DNA of 64,000 bases from Bondarzewia mesenterica. Lineage: Eukaryota; Basidiomycota; Agaricomycetes; Russulales; Bondarzewiaceae. The DNA lies in the NCBI GenBank assembly GCA_004802705.1, contig SGPL01000058.1:1097-65096 (forward strand), given 5' to 3'. The notes beneath the pieces are model-generated. The model searched no databases, was not told the origin of the DNA, and saw only the letters and a program-made list of their open reading frames with translations. Positions 23,380 through 35,580 of the stretch are shown in pieces. Within the stretch, counting starts at the first letter, position 1. Each line of letters begins with the position of its first letter. Both the position numbers and the translations under genes were made by a program.

Positions 23380-23640
23380 TGCTCACTTCAACTGCCAAAA
23401 TGAACTCTGCCTCTGCGCAGACTGTGCAACAAGTCCCTGAATGTTGGAGCTCCAACTGATAGCACCTGTGCCAATGTGAAGCATATATCCACTACTAGAC
23501 CTTTCTGCATCACCAAATCATGTGAAGTGCTCAGGGGATTAGAAGGTCCATCGGTGAGTTTCGAGGTCAATGTGCCCTACAAATAACAGTGTGGAGATGA
23601 GAGAGCAATATCACGGTGATTGACTGGCTTTATCTCAAGG
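23380..23640 (-). pseudogene. Second copia RNase H fragment
   Basis: The minus strand reads KLTDGPSNPLS near 23,560 and a decayed RNase H tail (VDICFTLAQVLSVGAPTFRD). It matches the 22,300-22,520 segment at the nucleotide level, including the ATCTCCCTGCTC(A/G)CTTCAAC end. It is a short duplicate lying back-to-back with the plus-strand copia gag that begins near 23,640. Confidence 0.6.
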
Positions 23641-25755
23641 TGACATATTTTCGATCAGGAAGAAGGATGGATGAGTCTTTGCATTCCCTCGCCCTGTGCA
23701 ATATGATTTGAAGACACAGGATAAGGAACTGGTCTGTATGGCGATGCTGTAGTCTCTGCCTGCTGATTTTGATGGATTTCACTCGTCTATCAATCTCATC
23801 GATAATCTCACTCGCTCTAAACTCGAGGACGCATTCAGGAATGAGGACATCACTAGGATTCATCGTTTGGAGGCTCTTTCACCTTTCGATTTGACTCAGG
23901 AAGGTGAAGGGATCTAGGCAGTGGTTCAAGTGCGACTTCTGTGGCATAAATGGCCACACAGAGGATAGATGCTTCAAGTGTTGAGCACAGCGAAAACAGG
24001 CGACTAGCAACGCTAGGAGAGAAACAATGAAGTGTATATGTGGACACTGCAGTCCAAAGTAAGCAACTGTGATACATGATGAATAAGAGAGGGAGAACGC
24101 ACCTGCAGTCCAAAGTCAGCAACTGGGGGAACAGAGCGCACTTGGCTGCAGGTATTTATGCTAGAATGAACAATAGGAACTGCAACAAAGAATTTGAGAC
24201 ATNAGAACAATAACACAATGGGTAGACACTGGGACCACGTCTCATATGGCTCCCCATCNTCACTGGCTNTGCAATTACAAGCCNCACATCATTCCTGTGC
24301 ATCTTGCAGACTTCACAGTCATCTACTCAGCTGAGACTGGGAGTGTGGTGTTTGTTCCATGGGTTGGATGGAAAGAGGCTCAAGTGGTCGAATTCTCCAG
24401 TGTCCTTCATGTCCCTGCCCTTCGTCACAATCTCCTTCCTGTCCTATACCTGACTCACGAAAAGAAATTCTCTATAGTTATTGAAGGATCTGTGATGTGC
24501 TTAATCAGGGATAATTCTGTCTGGTTCTTTTGCTGTGAACAATTCCAATTGCACTGTCTTGCAGGGATCNACCTTTCCCATCACAGAGTTTGCCAACCAC
24601 TACTTCCCCTTGACTCCTTCCTTTCGCATGGTCGTCTTTATCACCACCATCATGCTGGCATACAGTGCCTCATGCGAGAAAATGTGGTCATTGGCCTACA
24701 ACTCCATTCTGATATGAAACTGGACTCCATATTCGAACCATGTCTAGCGGGCCCTTCTACAGACTCTCGCTTCTCTAATCCCTTGGAACTCGTCCACTCT
24801 GATCTCCATGGTCCTCTCCCTATCTCCTCCCACTCTGGCATGCAATATATCATTTCTTTCATTGGTGATGCCACCCGCTGGAAAGTCATCTACACCCTTC
24901 ATCTGAAGAGTTAAGTGTTCAAGGCATTCAAGTGCTATAAGGTGATGAAGTCCACACAGGATGACAAGGGTGNAGAATATATGTCCAATGAGTGGATCCA
25001 GTTTTGCAATGACCATGGGATCATCAGGAGACACAGAGTAGAATGGTGTNGCAGAGCGAGCCAATCGCACTATCGTTGAAGCCCTTACTACTATGATTCA
25101 CGAGTCGCATTTGCCTCTGTCTTTCTGGGGAGAAGCTTTGGTGTCTTTTGTGCATGTCTAGGATTGCTTGTCAGACTCCACACTCAAGGGCATCACTCCT
25201 TACGAGGCCTGGCATGGTGGGAAGCCGAATGTGAGTCACCTTCGAGTGTGGGCATGTACTGCCTATGTGCATGTGCAGAAGGATAAGTGAGGCGGTTTGG
25301 GATCTCATATGGAGAAGTGCATGTTTATTGGCTACCCAGATGGCTACAAGTGATGGAAATTCCACAATCTAATGACCAGGAATGCTATCATAGCTGAAAG
25401 TGCCTATTTTGATGAGTGATACTTCCCTGTCACAAAGAACCATCTTCCTGCACCTCCTCCTGCTCAATCTGTGTCGCTTTTGGACAGTTTGGATGCTCAA
25501 GGTGATCCACTGCTGGTTCTCAGGGATGGTGATGCTCCTCCTCAGCCTCCAGCTCATCCTGATCCTCCTGCTGTACAAGTTGATGCATTGGCAGAACCAG
25601 CACCTCTCCTCACTCCTCCTCTTCATCATGTTTTGCTCCCATTAACAATCCTCCTCAATCTGATCATTCCATTGCCTCCTGGTCACAAAGTGATTAGTTC
25701 TCACTGGGGTTTCAAGGTCAAACGAAACACAGATGGCTGTTTGATTCAAATATGA
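23640..25755 (+). pseudogene. Ty1/copia gag-pol (gag, zinc knuckle, protease, integrase), RT missing
   Basis: In order on the plus strand: gag with SLPADFDGFHSSINLIDNL (23,750-23,830); a CCHC zinc knuckle CDFCGINGHTEDRC at 23,931-23,972; an LTR-like insertion; then the protease DTG at 24,225-24,233 in WVDTGTTSHMAPH. GAG-pre-integrase follows with VLHVPALRHNLL and ending at FEPCLAG. The integrase catalytic triad is D at 24,801 (LVHSDLHGP), D at about 24,960 (DDKG.EY) and E at 25,132-25,134 (SFWGEALV). The integrase tail has GITPYEAWHG and MEKCMFIGYPDGYK. The element stops at KVKRNTDGC near 25,740, just where RT would begin, abutting the minisatellite at 25,760. One frameshift near 25,050 and several stops are present. 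Confidence 0.88.
23979..24218 (-). mobile_element. LTR-like sequence inserted between zinc knuckle and protease, copy B
   Basis: This 240-bp segment (TGTTGAGCACAGCG... on plus) is the same repeat as 20,721-20,932 and 22,057-22,265. It has an internal duplication of the TTGGACTGCAG segment. It separates the CCHC knuckle (ending 23,978) from WVDTG of the protease (24,219 on), a spacing not expected for an intact copia polyprotein. No target-site duplication is evident, so insertion with deletion or recombination is possible. Confidence 0.5.
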
Positions 25756-25759
25756 TATA

Positions 25760-26165
25760 CGACTGGCCTCGCTGGTGAGCATCTGATATATTTATGCCAA
25801 ACAAAATATATGTATTGTTGAGCTTGTCGACAAACATCTGACACAGTTGGGCCCAGCAAAATAAAATATATTGTCACCTTTGCCTTCACCATCAGAGATG
25901 GGTTGGCCCAACAAAATATGATATAGTGCTAGGCTTATTGCCAATCATCTTAAACAGCTGGGCCTAAGAAGAATTGAACATTACTGGAATAACAAGTCAC
26001 GATCTGAGATAGCTGGGCCTAACAAAATACAACATGTTGTAGACTGAAGGCCACATATCTAAGATTGCTATGTATAGGAGAGTAAAGTAGTGAAGCACAT
26101 ACCGGTGACCATTTGAGACTGTCCAGCTGAACAAAATATCTATTCTTGGACTCCTCAGCGACAAT
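25760..26165. repeat. Minisatellite of the KDZ/A/B cassette, copy 2 (inverted)
   Basis: Roughly 60-75 bp units with ATCTGA(G/C)A(T/C)AG(T/C)TGGGCC(C/T)A and (A)CAAAATATAT words. Read in reverse complement they match the units at 58,830-59,830 (ATATTTTATT, GGGCCCA, CTCAGATGCTCACT). It lies immediately 3' of gene B (copy 2), as the 58.8-kb array does for copy 3. The copia element is cut off at its outer edge. Confidence 0.7.
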
Positions 26166-26305
26166 CACAGACTGCTTAGTCTGGCTTGACAACTTTTGAC
26201 TTAATATAATCCCAGAAATTTCACCATCGATTTATGAGTGTCATATTGTCCAGGCTTTATAGAAAAACAGGAAGAAAGAAAATCCATTCATAAACCCTGC
26301 ATAGT

Positions 26306-27099
26306 TCAAAGTCCCCTCTTTTCTAGTTTCTCCTGAATGATCTTCATGTACTCATAAAGTTTTGAATTCACCAAGTCAGCTGCCACCCTGCTCTCCTCCC
26401 ACAAATGCTCCCTCTTCATCTTACTAGCCTGATTGGTGGGACACTGCTGAGGGGTCACTGTACTCACTGATGCCACTATAACCGCTGTCCTTACTGATGC
26501 TGATCCACTCACCGACAATTCTGAGCTGGTTAGGAGCTCTGCTAATAGAGGCTACAAGGGATAAATATTAATGTATCATACATCTCTGCAAAGCAACAAC
26601 TCACCAATTCATGAATTACCATGTTATATGAGTGTGTCAGCCCTATAATCTCACCACTCAGGGATGTCAATATCCATGTCGATATGTAGATTCAAATTTG
26701 TCATGTTAGCAAAATCGCTGATGCTGATGAGCCCAATGGCATGATATTTGTGATATCTTGTGACCCATGCCACTACCATCTTGATGTTGTCAGGATAGGT
26801 GAAGGGATGGCTGGTGAGCTTTAGATAGCCAATTATTGTTGCAGAAGCATCCTACAAATAATTTAATAAAAGGAATGGGGGCATGAACTGAATGTACATA
26901 GCACTTCACCCTTGATGCCCATAAAGAAGAGGTGATAAATGAGAGCGAGTTTGTTGTTTAGAATAGACAATTCAATGGCAGTGAGATGCAAGGAAATAAA
27001 ATGAAGTAGACTCTGACCGTAGGACATGGTGTGAATGAGGATGAAGGGAGTCAACAAGGGTTCAGTGCAGACAATTACAAGTGATTCCCATCGGCACAT
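26306..27099 (-). pseudogene. Cassette gene B, copy 2
   Basis: On the minus strand the first readable exon (27,099-26,902) includes NNKLALIYHLFFMGIKGEV. Intron 1 is 26,852-26,901 (50 nt, acceptor TTTGTAG), but its donor reads CT instead of GT. The next exon is DASATIIGYLKLTSHPFTYP and ends near DIPEW. Intron 2 is 26,552-26,604 (53 nt, GTGAGT...TTGTAG). The last exon has EESRVAADLVNSKLYEYMK, stop near 26,306. Layout and both intron sites equal copies 1 and 3. It is divergent from gene A (27,382, plus). The family is unrecognised. It keeps long open segments although the broken donor makes normal splicing unlikely. Confidence 0.65.
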
Positions 27100-27381
27100 T
27101 CAGCGACCAAATGGGGAATCCTCAACGATAGACTTGATCTTCTCAATGGAAGTGATTAATCTCCTCGGTAATGAATTTTATGTCCTAATTAGAAGCTAGA
27201 AATATCCTCAGTAATCAAATTCATATCTCTGATAGAAGCCAGTGATCTGCTCAGCAATTACAGCCATATCCTCCCTGAGATTGGAGATCACTAGTGATGG
27301 CCATCAAACTTTGTGATAGCCACTGTCACTGAGGACATATCTCTAAGCTCATTCTAGCTCTCTCTTCACTGAACTCCCACT

Positions 27382-28080
27382 ATGGAACATACACTCGATA
27401 TTAACCATAGCTTAAATGAAGAGAATGTTACTCTCAGGGATCATACCCTTGCCCTTTGGGATGCCTATGGCATCTGTAATTATCAGATGGTCTTAAACTT
27501 CCCCACCAATGCTGACCCTAATGACAAGCAATATTGGCACAATAGCTTGCTCTAAGAGCTCATACCAACAACCATATGATCTGCATCTACTCTCATTACT
27601 CACCTCACCCTAAGTCAGTTTCAACCATTCTGGGCAGATTGAAGCTCAGTGGAACCAATGCCCCAGCATTGGTGAATATTGAGTCCTTGTTTTGTCAGTA
27701 TTTGGAGATGCCCAATGAGCTGCCAGATCTGGTGGTTATTCCACCACCTAAATTTATACTATACCCCCAGTTGAAGCCAGGTTGGACCCGATATGATGGG
27801 CTCAACAACAAATAACCCCCTTTGTTCTAAATATTGCCATCAACAAATTAGTGGTCATCAAGAAAATTATTGGCTCAGTGAGTTGGACTTGTGCCAGATG
27901 GCTTCATGAGATTGAACGCTTATATCAATATTCATTATTAAAATCCACACCCTGACCTCGTGCCCAAAGTTGACAATGCCCTGTTTATTGCCCAGCAGGC
28001 CATTGGCATTCACCGAGTCAGTGATCAATGATAAACATATAGAGATTCACTGGTTAAAATAAGAGTTGAAAAGGTCTTAA
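27382..28080 (+). pseudogene. Cassette gene A, copy 2
   Basis: The start ATG at 27,382 gives MEHTLDINHSLNEEN. It is chosen because copy 3 starts the same way (MENTLDINYSLN) at 57,777. Then LALWDAYGICNYQMVLNFPT, DPNDKQYWHN and a frameshift near 27,570, followed by ESLFCQYLEMPNELPDLVVI, IPPPKFILYPQLKPGWTRYDG, FMRLNAY and a tail PKVDNALFIAQQAIG. Stops and at least one more frameshift follow. About 280 bp separate it from divergent gene B. Its 3' end lies within about 80 bp of a KDZ transposase C-terminus on the other strand. No known domain is recognised. Confidence 0.65.
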
Positions 28081-28112
28081 TGTACTCATTGAATTAATAC
28101 TGACTTGAATAT

Positions 28113-28240
28113 TTACCTATCTTTTGCTTTGCCAAACTCTCCCTCGGCCTATAAGGTGAACCTCTTCCATATGGCCTGTTGCTGAGTAGTATATGTGATG
28201 GCCAGTGGAGTAGTACTCCATAGGCAGGATAGGTAGGACA
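28113..28240 (-). pseudogene. KDZ transposase C-terminal remnant
   Basis: The minus strand ends TTQQQAIWKRF..EGEFGKAKDR and stops at 28,113-28,115. This matches the end of the full KDZ copy at 56,950-57,062 (AYAIQ..AI.KRF..KGEFGKVK, stop 57,060-57,062), both in protein and in DNA (CATATGGAAGAGGTTCACC against CTATATGAAAGAGGTTCACC). Upstream KDZ sequence is not readable beyond about 28,240. It shows that the A/B cassette here also sat tail-to-tail with a KDZ gene. Confidence 0.6.
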
Positions 28241-28518
28241 GTTGGCCAGATGAGGGCAGAAGAGCAGAGAATGCCAGAGTGAAGAGCACTGGAGCTATGT
28301 CAGGAGCCATGAGTCACGGCCCCAGTCTTATCACACCATATACCGACGTGTATACTCCCTTCTCACTATCATCTTGTCATTTATTCTAGCTAGTCCATCT
28401 GGTGACAACAGTGCAATATTCTCATTCTCTGAATACTGCCTGCAGAATATTGCCTTCAGAACATTACCTAGACCACTGCCCTTCCATCCCCTTCATCCTG
28501 GCACCTTTAGGCTAAAAC

Positions 28519-29830
28519 TTGATGACCAGCCACTTCATCTGCTCATTCTCTCCATCCCCTCATCCCAGCACCCCTACCGATTCTAAACTTTCACTTCTCA
28601 ATACAAACTTACTATTATCCTTTTCACTCTCAATAAGCCATGATGATAGCCCACTTTCATCAAACTTATTTTTCAATTCCATCAGCATTAACACTCGCCC
28701 TGCCTCACCTACACTCTTTTCCACCTTCACCCCTCTCCTCTTATCCAATGCCTAACTAGACACCAACATCGACCCTCCAATAATAACCACCACACTGGCC
28801 ACCTGGTTCTATGGCAATGACTAGAATGGTGAAAACCCTAGTGATTTCATCAAACAAATAGAGCAAGGCTTCACTGAGAAGACCACTGATGCATACAAAA
28901 TAGAGAAAGTTGGTCAATTCTTCAAGTTTGGCAGCTCAGCCAAAAGCTGGTATGACATTAATCTTGCCCCAACCACCATCACCACCTAGAAAGATTTTAA
29001 GACCACCTACTNCAAGAAATAGCTGAAGCTCAAACTAGTCATTAAAACTCGTGTAGAGAAAATCATCACACTGCAAGCCCACAGCTTAACAAAAGCAGAT
29101 GTTATCAAAAAGATAGACAATGATGATATGGAGAAATGGGCATATGTTCACTAAATGAACTGTACTCAGGTCTTAGCAAGTGCCATCCCTGATGCTGATG
29201 GCATGCTTATCGAGGGCATCTACAAGNACNTACCCTGGAGTGTCGCTTNTCTCATCACTAAATCTTATACCATCTGGACTAACTTCTGTAACACCATCAG
29301 GCTAATCTGCCCAAATGACCTAACTCGAGCTTAGGAAAGTGATGCACNCCTCACTACAGTCAAAAAAGAACTGCATCACTTCACTCTGCTATAATTCAGC
29401 TCATCAACAATGACCATCCAATGAATGATGGAGTGCACCTTCCTAAAGACACNATATCCCCTATTCAATNTGATCNCCTTCTCTGCACAACCCTCNATCC
29501 AAGCTAAAAACCCATTTTATAGAGTGATTCCNCAATTCATTTCACGGAGTGATCTCTCAACCTGCCACATAATGTGGCTGACTATCAAATGCTACATGCT
29601 AAGCCATTACGTGTCGCAACNACATTNCTCNCCACCCTAACACCACCAAGGGCTTAGCCCTTTATGAATGCCAAATCACAGCCTAGCATGCAGTCAACCT
29701 CAATGGCAAATTAAATGAGCACTGACTCTACCCNCTCACACCTAAAACTGTNCTCCTCATGACAGGCAAATGCTGAAAATGCAAAACAACAGGACATCAT
29801 GGCAATAAATGCACTAGTTNCACCACCCCA
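28519..29830 (+). pseudogene. LTR-retrotransposon gag with CCHC zinc knuckle
   Basis: A Ser/Leu/Pro-rich N-terminal part (28,519-28,755) continues in the same frame, across a stop, into TTLATWFYGND.NGENPSDF, FFKFGSSAKSWYD and the segment ending RVEKIITLQAHSLTKADVI. These are features of basidiomycete Ty3-type gag proteins. A zinc knuckle lies at 29,771-29,812 (C.KCKTTGHHGNKC; the Trp after the first Cys is now TGA). Trp-to-stop changes are frequent. No protease or RT is readable after 29,830, so the element is truncated or too decayed. Confidence 0.6.
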
Positions 29831-29949
29831 GAGGGAGAGTATCAGTAGCATATGATCATCAACATCATCAATTGTGTTTTCCACCCTATTAGTCTCATCC
29901 CTGTTCAATACATATATGCACCCTCAGAATATTATTATTCTGCTAACAA

Positions 29950-31800
29950 TAGATAGCAAGCTCAATGCAAAGAAGGATGGAGGGGTGAGGCAAGTATAGT
30001 AAGTGTACAAAATGTGTATAGTCATGAATATCAATANAATTAACTTTTTAATAGAGAAGCCTACTACTATTGAGAATTAGTGAGTGACAAGAGATATATT
30101 TATTCAGAATAATAGCAATCAGTAGAAGGCTAGTGCAGTCAATTTTAGNCTAGCATNGTTTCATCAGGCTCAGAATATAAGTTCTATTCTATTTTCACAT
30201 CATTTGATGCTAATTTAATACTAATAAAAAGGCTAGTTGATAACTTAAAACAATCAAAGCATATTAAACATCCTGAGAGCTGATAATGAGTTCAGAATAT
30301 CNCAAATATAGAAGTCCTTTATAATGTTTTATTTGCCCTAATCTCTCTAGCTTTATATAATAATGCTATCACTGCCTTATCTAAATTTAGATTAGCAGAT
30401 GAATATGCAGACCTTCATAATGACTTTTTAATGAACAGTTAAACCTCGACATTTACAAGAATTTTTTAATTATCAATANAAAGATTTCATTTCATCATGA
30501 TGAGAAAGGATCAACATACTAGTANAACTTACTGACAAGTGGTGGGACTATGNATAGTAGGACATTTTTAATGTCTCTGAGNTTGGGCTCNGAGTTTNTT
30601 ATTTTTNTAAAATAGCAGTTAGCATTTGTGGTAGGATTTTAGTATATAGCATAACAGATTANTTAGATNGNGAANAATATTATTTTGCTCACTTCTTCTA
30701 TGAAAATGTATTATTATAAGCAAGACAACTACAATCATTTTGAGTAGATTATTTTCCTACATATAATACCCTTATTCTAAGTTAAATTTTATTNTAGCAG
30801 AGTTTTCACTTTATNATAAGTAAATTATTACATTATATTTAGTAGTGTTTTTCCCTAATTAGTTTCTATATTAATAGTAATTTTTTTTATTTCNATAATT
30901 ATAATTTNTGATTAGAAAATTATTACTTATGAACAACACATNGGCCATTTTGACCNTTTAGAATTCTGAAGCCTTGTTGGATTATAAATCATTGTTAGAG
31001 TNACAATNAAGCTCATTATAAAATAATAAGGAGTTGATGACTAATCCTGCTTCATTTTCTCTATGATATTTCTTTATTAGTTAATCAATAACTATTTTTA
31101 TTAATAAGTTCTCTAATCTTCATGTTGTAGTTGACTCTAACTTGAACTGTAAGACAAAATAAGATAAAACAAGAAAATATAATAATAAATCAATTCTTAT
31201 GACATTGACATTATACATTATATAAGAGTTATAAAAAAAAACATCAGATATCTGTTGCAATCNAATNACCCCCTGGCTCTTTANTGAGAGCATCANAATG
31301 CTTAATGAGNGGTGAGTACTTTTGCTGCTATGTACAATCCTTATCAGCAGCATCTTTTTTACAGCATTGAATGATGATATCTCTGACCNAGAGGTTGTGT
31401 TTGCTAGAGACTTTGAAGCTCTTGAGTGATCTACATCTAAGGCATTAAGAGGGGAGATGCTGACCTCAGGGCCTTATAGTCTGATGGATGTAGTGGTATA
31501 GTCTAGACTTCAAGTTGAGACTATCCTAATAAGTNTAGAGAATACTAGCATAATGAGTCAGATGGTACAAATCTGNCAAGATGTGTCCTAAAATGTTAAA
31601 AAGTGATGTGCACTCAATTAAATATCATGGATAAATTGATATAGAAAGTGGGGGCATTGAATGNNAAGAGATTTTTAATGTTGTACCTAAAAATTACAGC
31701 CAACAATATTGTAAGCTAATCTAGGGGCAAAAAAAATAAATTATACACATAAAAATAATGTTCTTGAGTAATTAAAGGGATTTAAGTATATAGTTATTCT
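29950..31800. other. AT-rich stretch without recognisable genes
   Basis: Strongly AT-rich, CpG-poor and dotted with undetermined bases. CAGTTAAACCTCGACATTTA at 30,437 resembles the terminal inverted repeat of pogo-type elements, but I find no matching opposite end or transposase. Everything else is unassigned. Confidence 0.4.
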
Positions 31801-32060
31801 AAGGTGGTGCGAGNTATGAACACAACCCTAGAATAGGGTCTACAGACTGCCAGCNAACTCGATCCTCGCTCCTCCTGAGCATCTGNGCTCGTGTCNGCTN
31901 GCATNNCCTTGCCTAGCATACGAGGCTCTCATTCTCTCTTTANTCAAAATTTTGCCTAAGACCTGTCACTCATTCATCTTTACTCTGATCCCACATTCCT
32001 TANCTGAATCCACTCACNCAAGAACCCTAGCAAGACTCAGACCAGTCTCTTTCCTTTTCC

Positions 32061-33640
32061 ATGCCTAGACTACTTATAGACTCGCACTCCCAACAGTGCC
32101 CTTTGTACCTACACTCAGAGTACAAGAACTTCATCAGAGATGCTGCCCAAGTAGGCGAATCTCTTGAGGATGTCGTCACGTGCCTCACCCAAGTGTGGAA
32201 TGCCCACAATGCCTGCTTGAGAGAAACTTAAGACCTTCAAGCTCAGGAAGACAGAGAAATTGCCGCCGCCGAGGAGCAGGCCCAGAGAGAAGAGGAGGCC
32301 AGAGCTGCCCTTGAGGTGGAGAGAATTGCAGCTGCTAAAAAGGTCAAGGCAGACAAGAAAAAGCCCTGCTTACTAGAGTGGAGCAAGACCGCATCAATCG
32401 AGAGCAGCATCTGCCCGCGCCCTTCTGCCTTCACTGTCCACAAACTCAAGTCCTTCGAATACATCGAGCTGTGGTATTTCACTCCTGAGGGATGCCAGAA
32501 TGTGGCCTTGACAGGTGTATCAGTATCTGATGAAAGCTATGCCATCACCAGCGTGGGCTCAGGCCTCCAGCTTTGACCCACCATTGCCCACAGTTCATCT
32601 AAGAAGGTTCTCAAAGACGAGGACCTCAACTAGATCCAATTTGGAATTGCCAAGATTGCCTACATGCGAGAACTTGAGAAGTACAGGTGGGACAAGGAGG
32701 TGATCACCGCTATGGTGAACTTCTTTTATGATGTGCAGAATCACTCTATGCTCGAGGAAGAGTATGGTATACCTTCACTATTAGCTTACCAAGCACGCAC
32801 TAGGAAATGCTGGCACAAGTGATTGAAGAAGAAAACTGGCTTCAATATCAGCATCTTCAATGAATCCCTCCTGCAAAACATTGCAACAAAAATCATTTGA
32901 CAAGGCCAGCTACACCCAAGTAAGGCTCTCGCCCCATTTTCCCTCTATTTAGTTAGCTCACAAGTCATACCCATTCCCCCCCCTTTTTCCTTACCTCTCA
33001 TCATGTGTACACACTCTCCTCATGCACCATCTCCCTTCTCATCCTTCATCCTGCATTATCACCAGACACCGGTCTGCATGCACACATTTCTTATCCCCCC
33101 TCACATTGCACCCTTTCAAACTATGCAGCATACAGTGCCAGCCTCTCCACAGCAGATATGAGAAGCAGTGACCATAGCAGGTTGAGCTCGGGATACCCCA
33201 GCAGACAAAAGTGCAGCAGGCAGATGACCCCTGATGAGCATCACATTAGGCGTCGACTCTCGCCATCCCCGCAGTCCTCTTGTGAAGGAACCAATGCAGC
33301 GACTGACGCGATCTGCCCTGAGGTGAAGTGAAGCTAGCAAAGCTTTCGAGCCAGCACTAACCCCAGTGCGCAAGTCATATGTGCAATCTGCTTGGGCCAC
33401 CAACTCCTCATCAAAGTGTCCAAATGCAATGCCAGGAAACTCTGGAGTGGGGGCATTTTGCAGTGCTGTCACAACTTCAAGGGATGCATCATCAATTCTG
33501 ATGGCACTAAGATATGCATCAACTAGCAGCGTGCCAGAGGCTGTCAGTCAATCACCCATGACCACAAGCATGAGTGTTCTGGGTGCAGTAGCCCCGCTCA
33601 CAGAGTGAACCATTGCCCTCTCATGCAGATGAACTGAATC
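32061..33640 (+). pseudogene. Tyrosine-recombinase retroelement ORF1 (gag-like)
   Basis: The likely start is the ATG at 32,061. The reading runs through EYKNFIRDAAQVGESLEDVV, a long Ala/Glu helix (AAEEQAQREEEARAALEVER) and FEYIELWYFTPEGCQNVA near 32,460. It continues with IAKIAYMRELEKYRWDKEVI and WHK....GFNISIFNESLLQ to about 32,900. This order matches the gag-like first ORF of Agaricomycete DIRS/Ngaro-type elements as I recall it. Zinc-binding clusters follow near the end: CAICLGH at 33,380 and CQSITHDHKHECSGC at about 33,541. Arg/Gln/Trp codons are replaced by stops in several places and 32,940-33,370 is poorly readable. RT follows at once. Confidence 0.75.
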
Positions 33641-35580
33641 ACTAACACCTTATCACGTGGAGGCATGGAAGCAGGCCTTGAGCTCTACCAACTCCTCGAA
33701 AAGTACCCTTCATTGTACAGCAGTCTCACTTCTAGTTTTAATGTAGATATCCCTCCTATTGCTCAGACACAAGCTCCCTTTAATAATCCCACTCTTTGTA
33801 CACATTACTATGCCTTTCTTTCCATCATTAATAATGAGTTCATGCATGGCCGCTATCTCAGCCCTTTCTCTCAGAATGAGCTACTTCTTCTAATCGGACC
33901 CTTTCAATCCTCCTCTCTATCTCTTGTACCTAAACCACACAAACCGGACTCCTTTTGCCTCATACAGAATTACTCATACCCTCACATCCCTTCTCCTAAT
34001 TACTCCTCCATCAATCATTATATTAACTCTGATGACTACCCTTATACTTGGAGCACATTTGCAGCAATTGTGTTAACCATCGTGAGACTCCTGCCAGATT
34101 CACAAGCTGCAGTAAGAGATGTTTTAGAAGCCTATTGAACAGTTCCACTGCACCCATCCCAATGGCCAGGAACCATGGTCTGGCTGCACAATAACAACTC
34201 CTTCACGATCAACACCTGTGCTTACTTTGGTGTAGCATCCAACACTGGAATGTATGGCCATATTGACGATGCAGCAGTTGACATCTTCCACTTTAAGGGG
34301 CTAGGGCTGGTGTCTAAGTGGATAGACAACCACATCTTCTTTAGAGTCCCACGAGCCCACGTTGAAGCCTACAACACAGCACGTTCATAGTGGAACCAAC
34401 ACATCAACCAGCATAGGGGCCAACATCATTTCAGAGGGTGGCTTTAGTATGGAGGTGACACACTTCTGGATGGCCGCACAGAAAAATTTGATGATGATAT
34501 GACCTTCCCCATCAGAGATCTATCCAGCAGTTCCCCCTGATCCCTGGAAGATGCCTTCTTCTCCTACAACTTAGAAGACATCAACAAAATCTCAGTAGAA
34601 TTAGGAATTCCATGGTAGAGGGAAAAAGACATCCCCTTCGCCAGCTCATTTCCCTTCATGGGTTTTATGTGGAACATTGAAAAACTAACAGTCACACTCA
34701 CACCAAAAAAATAAACAAAGTATCTAGGTGCAATCCTCAACTGGGAGCAATCTTGAACGCACACATTGTGGGACATGCAAAAACTCTATGGTAAATTAAT
34801 ACACACATGCCTCATCGTCCCCGTAGGGTGTGCTTACCTAACTAGCCTCGAGGCTATGTTGGGCACTTTCTACGACTCTCCTTTCAAACCCTGCTCTCCT
34901 CTTCACACGATGCATTCTGAGCTCGCTTGGTGGCAGTGCATGTTGGAACGCAAAAACCTGTCCAGGTGAATACCAGGCCCTGTCATAGTCACAGATCCTC
35001 AAGCTTTCTCAGATGTGAGTTCTGGAGTGAGAATTGGCATTTGGATTATAGGGCACTAGCATGCTTGGAGACTCGCACCAGGGTGAAAGGCCGATGATAG
35101 AGACATCAAATGGGCTGAGGCCATCATTTTTGAGCTGGTCATACACATCCTTCTTACCCAATTCAACTAACCCGATGCCCATAGACATCTCAAAGTCTTT
35201 GGAGACAACAAGGGTGTTGTTGAGGGTTGGTAAAACAGATGCAGCCAAAATTGCCAGGTCAACATCATCTTCCGATGAATACATGCATTACTTGAGGCCC
35301 ATGACCTTACAGTTTACACAAGCTACATCCCCAGTGCCCGAAACCCTGCAGATAATCCCTCATAGGGCCAATTTGGGCCTAATCACCTTCTCCTCCCTCC
35401 AGTCCCAATCTCAGTCGAGCTTTGAGGCCTCATCAGTGACTTTAATTTCTCCACTCGACCCCAGCTCAAATCCCATCCTTTTGGTCTCTCATCCCACTTT
35501 CTTGCAAAACCTCAATGAGCACACCAGCACGCTGAATCTGCCCACTGGTCATTCGAGCAGACTCGGCAGCATGTAGAGGT
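33640..35580 (+). pseudogene. Tyrosine-recombinase retroelement reverse transcriptase and RNase H
   Basis: PYHVEAWKQAL opens the region and a frameshift near 33,700 follows. Then IPPIAQTQAPFNNP, LVPKPHKPDSFCLIQNYSYP, AAVRDVLEAY (first catalytic Asp at 34,118-34,120) and VPLHPSQWPGTMVWL. The active-site box SKWIDNHIFFRVP reads Asp at 34,325 and Asn at 34,328 where the family has Asp-Asp. The connection has KLYGKLIHTCLIVP. RNase H follows with FSDVSSGV (Asp 35,012), WAEAI.FEL, VFGDNKGVVEGW (Asp 35,204) and SARNPADNPS near 35,330. TGA at 34,136 stands where AYR is usual, a CGA-to-TGA change. The Asn and the stops predict a dead enzyme. Confidence 0.88.

Noticed and set aside
30437..30840. Pogo-like terminal inverted repeat (CAGTTAAACCTCGACATTTA)
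   Set aside because: No matching opposite end, TA target duplication or transposase could be found; kept only as a note in the AT-rich region.
33116..33472. 118-codon minus-strand frame
   Set aside because: Shadow of the retroelement ORF1, whose zinc-binding Cys/His clusters lie on the plus strand here.
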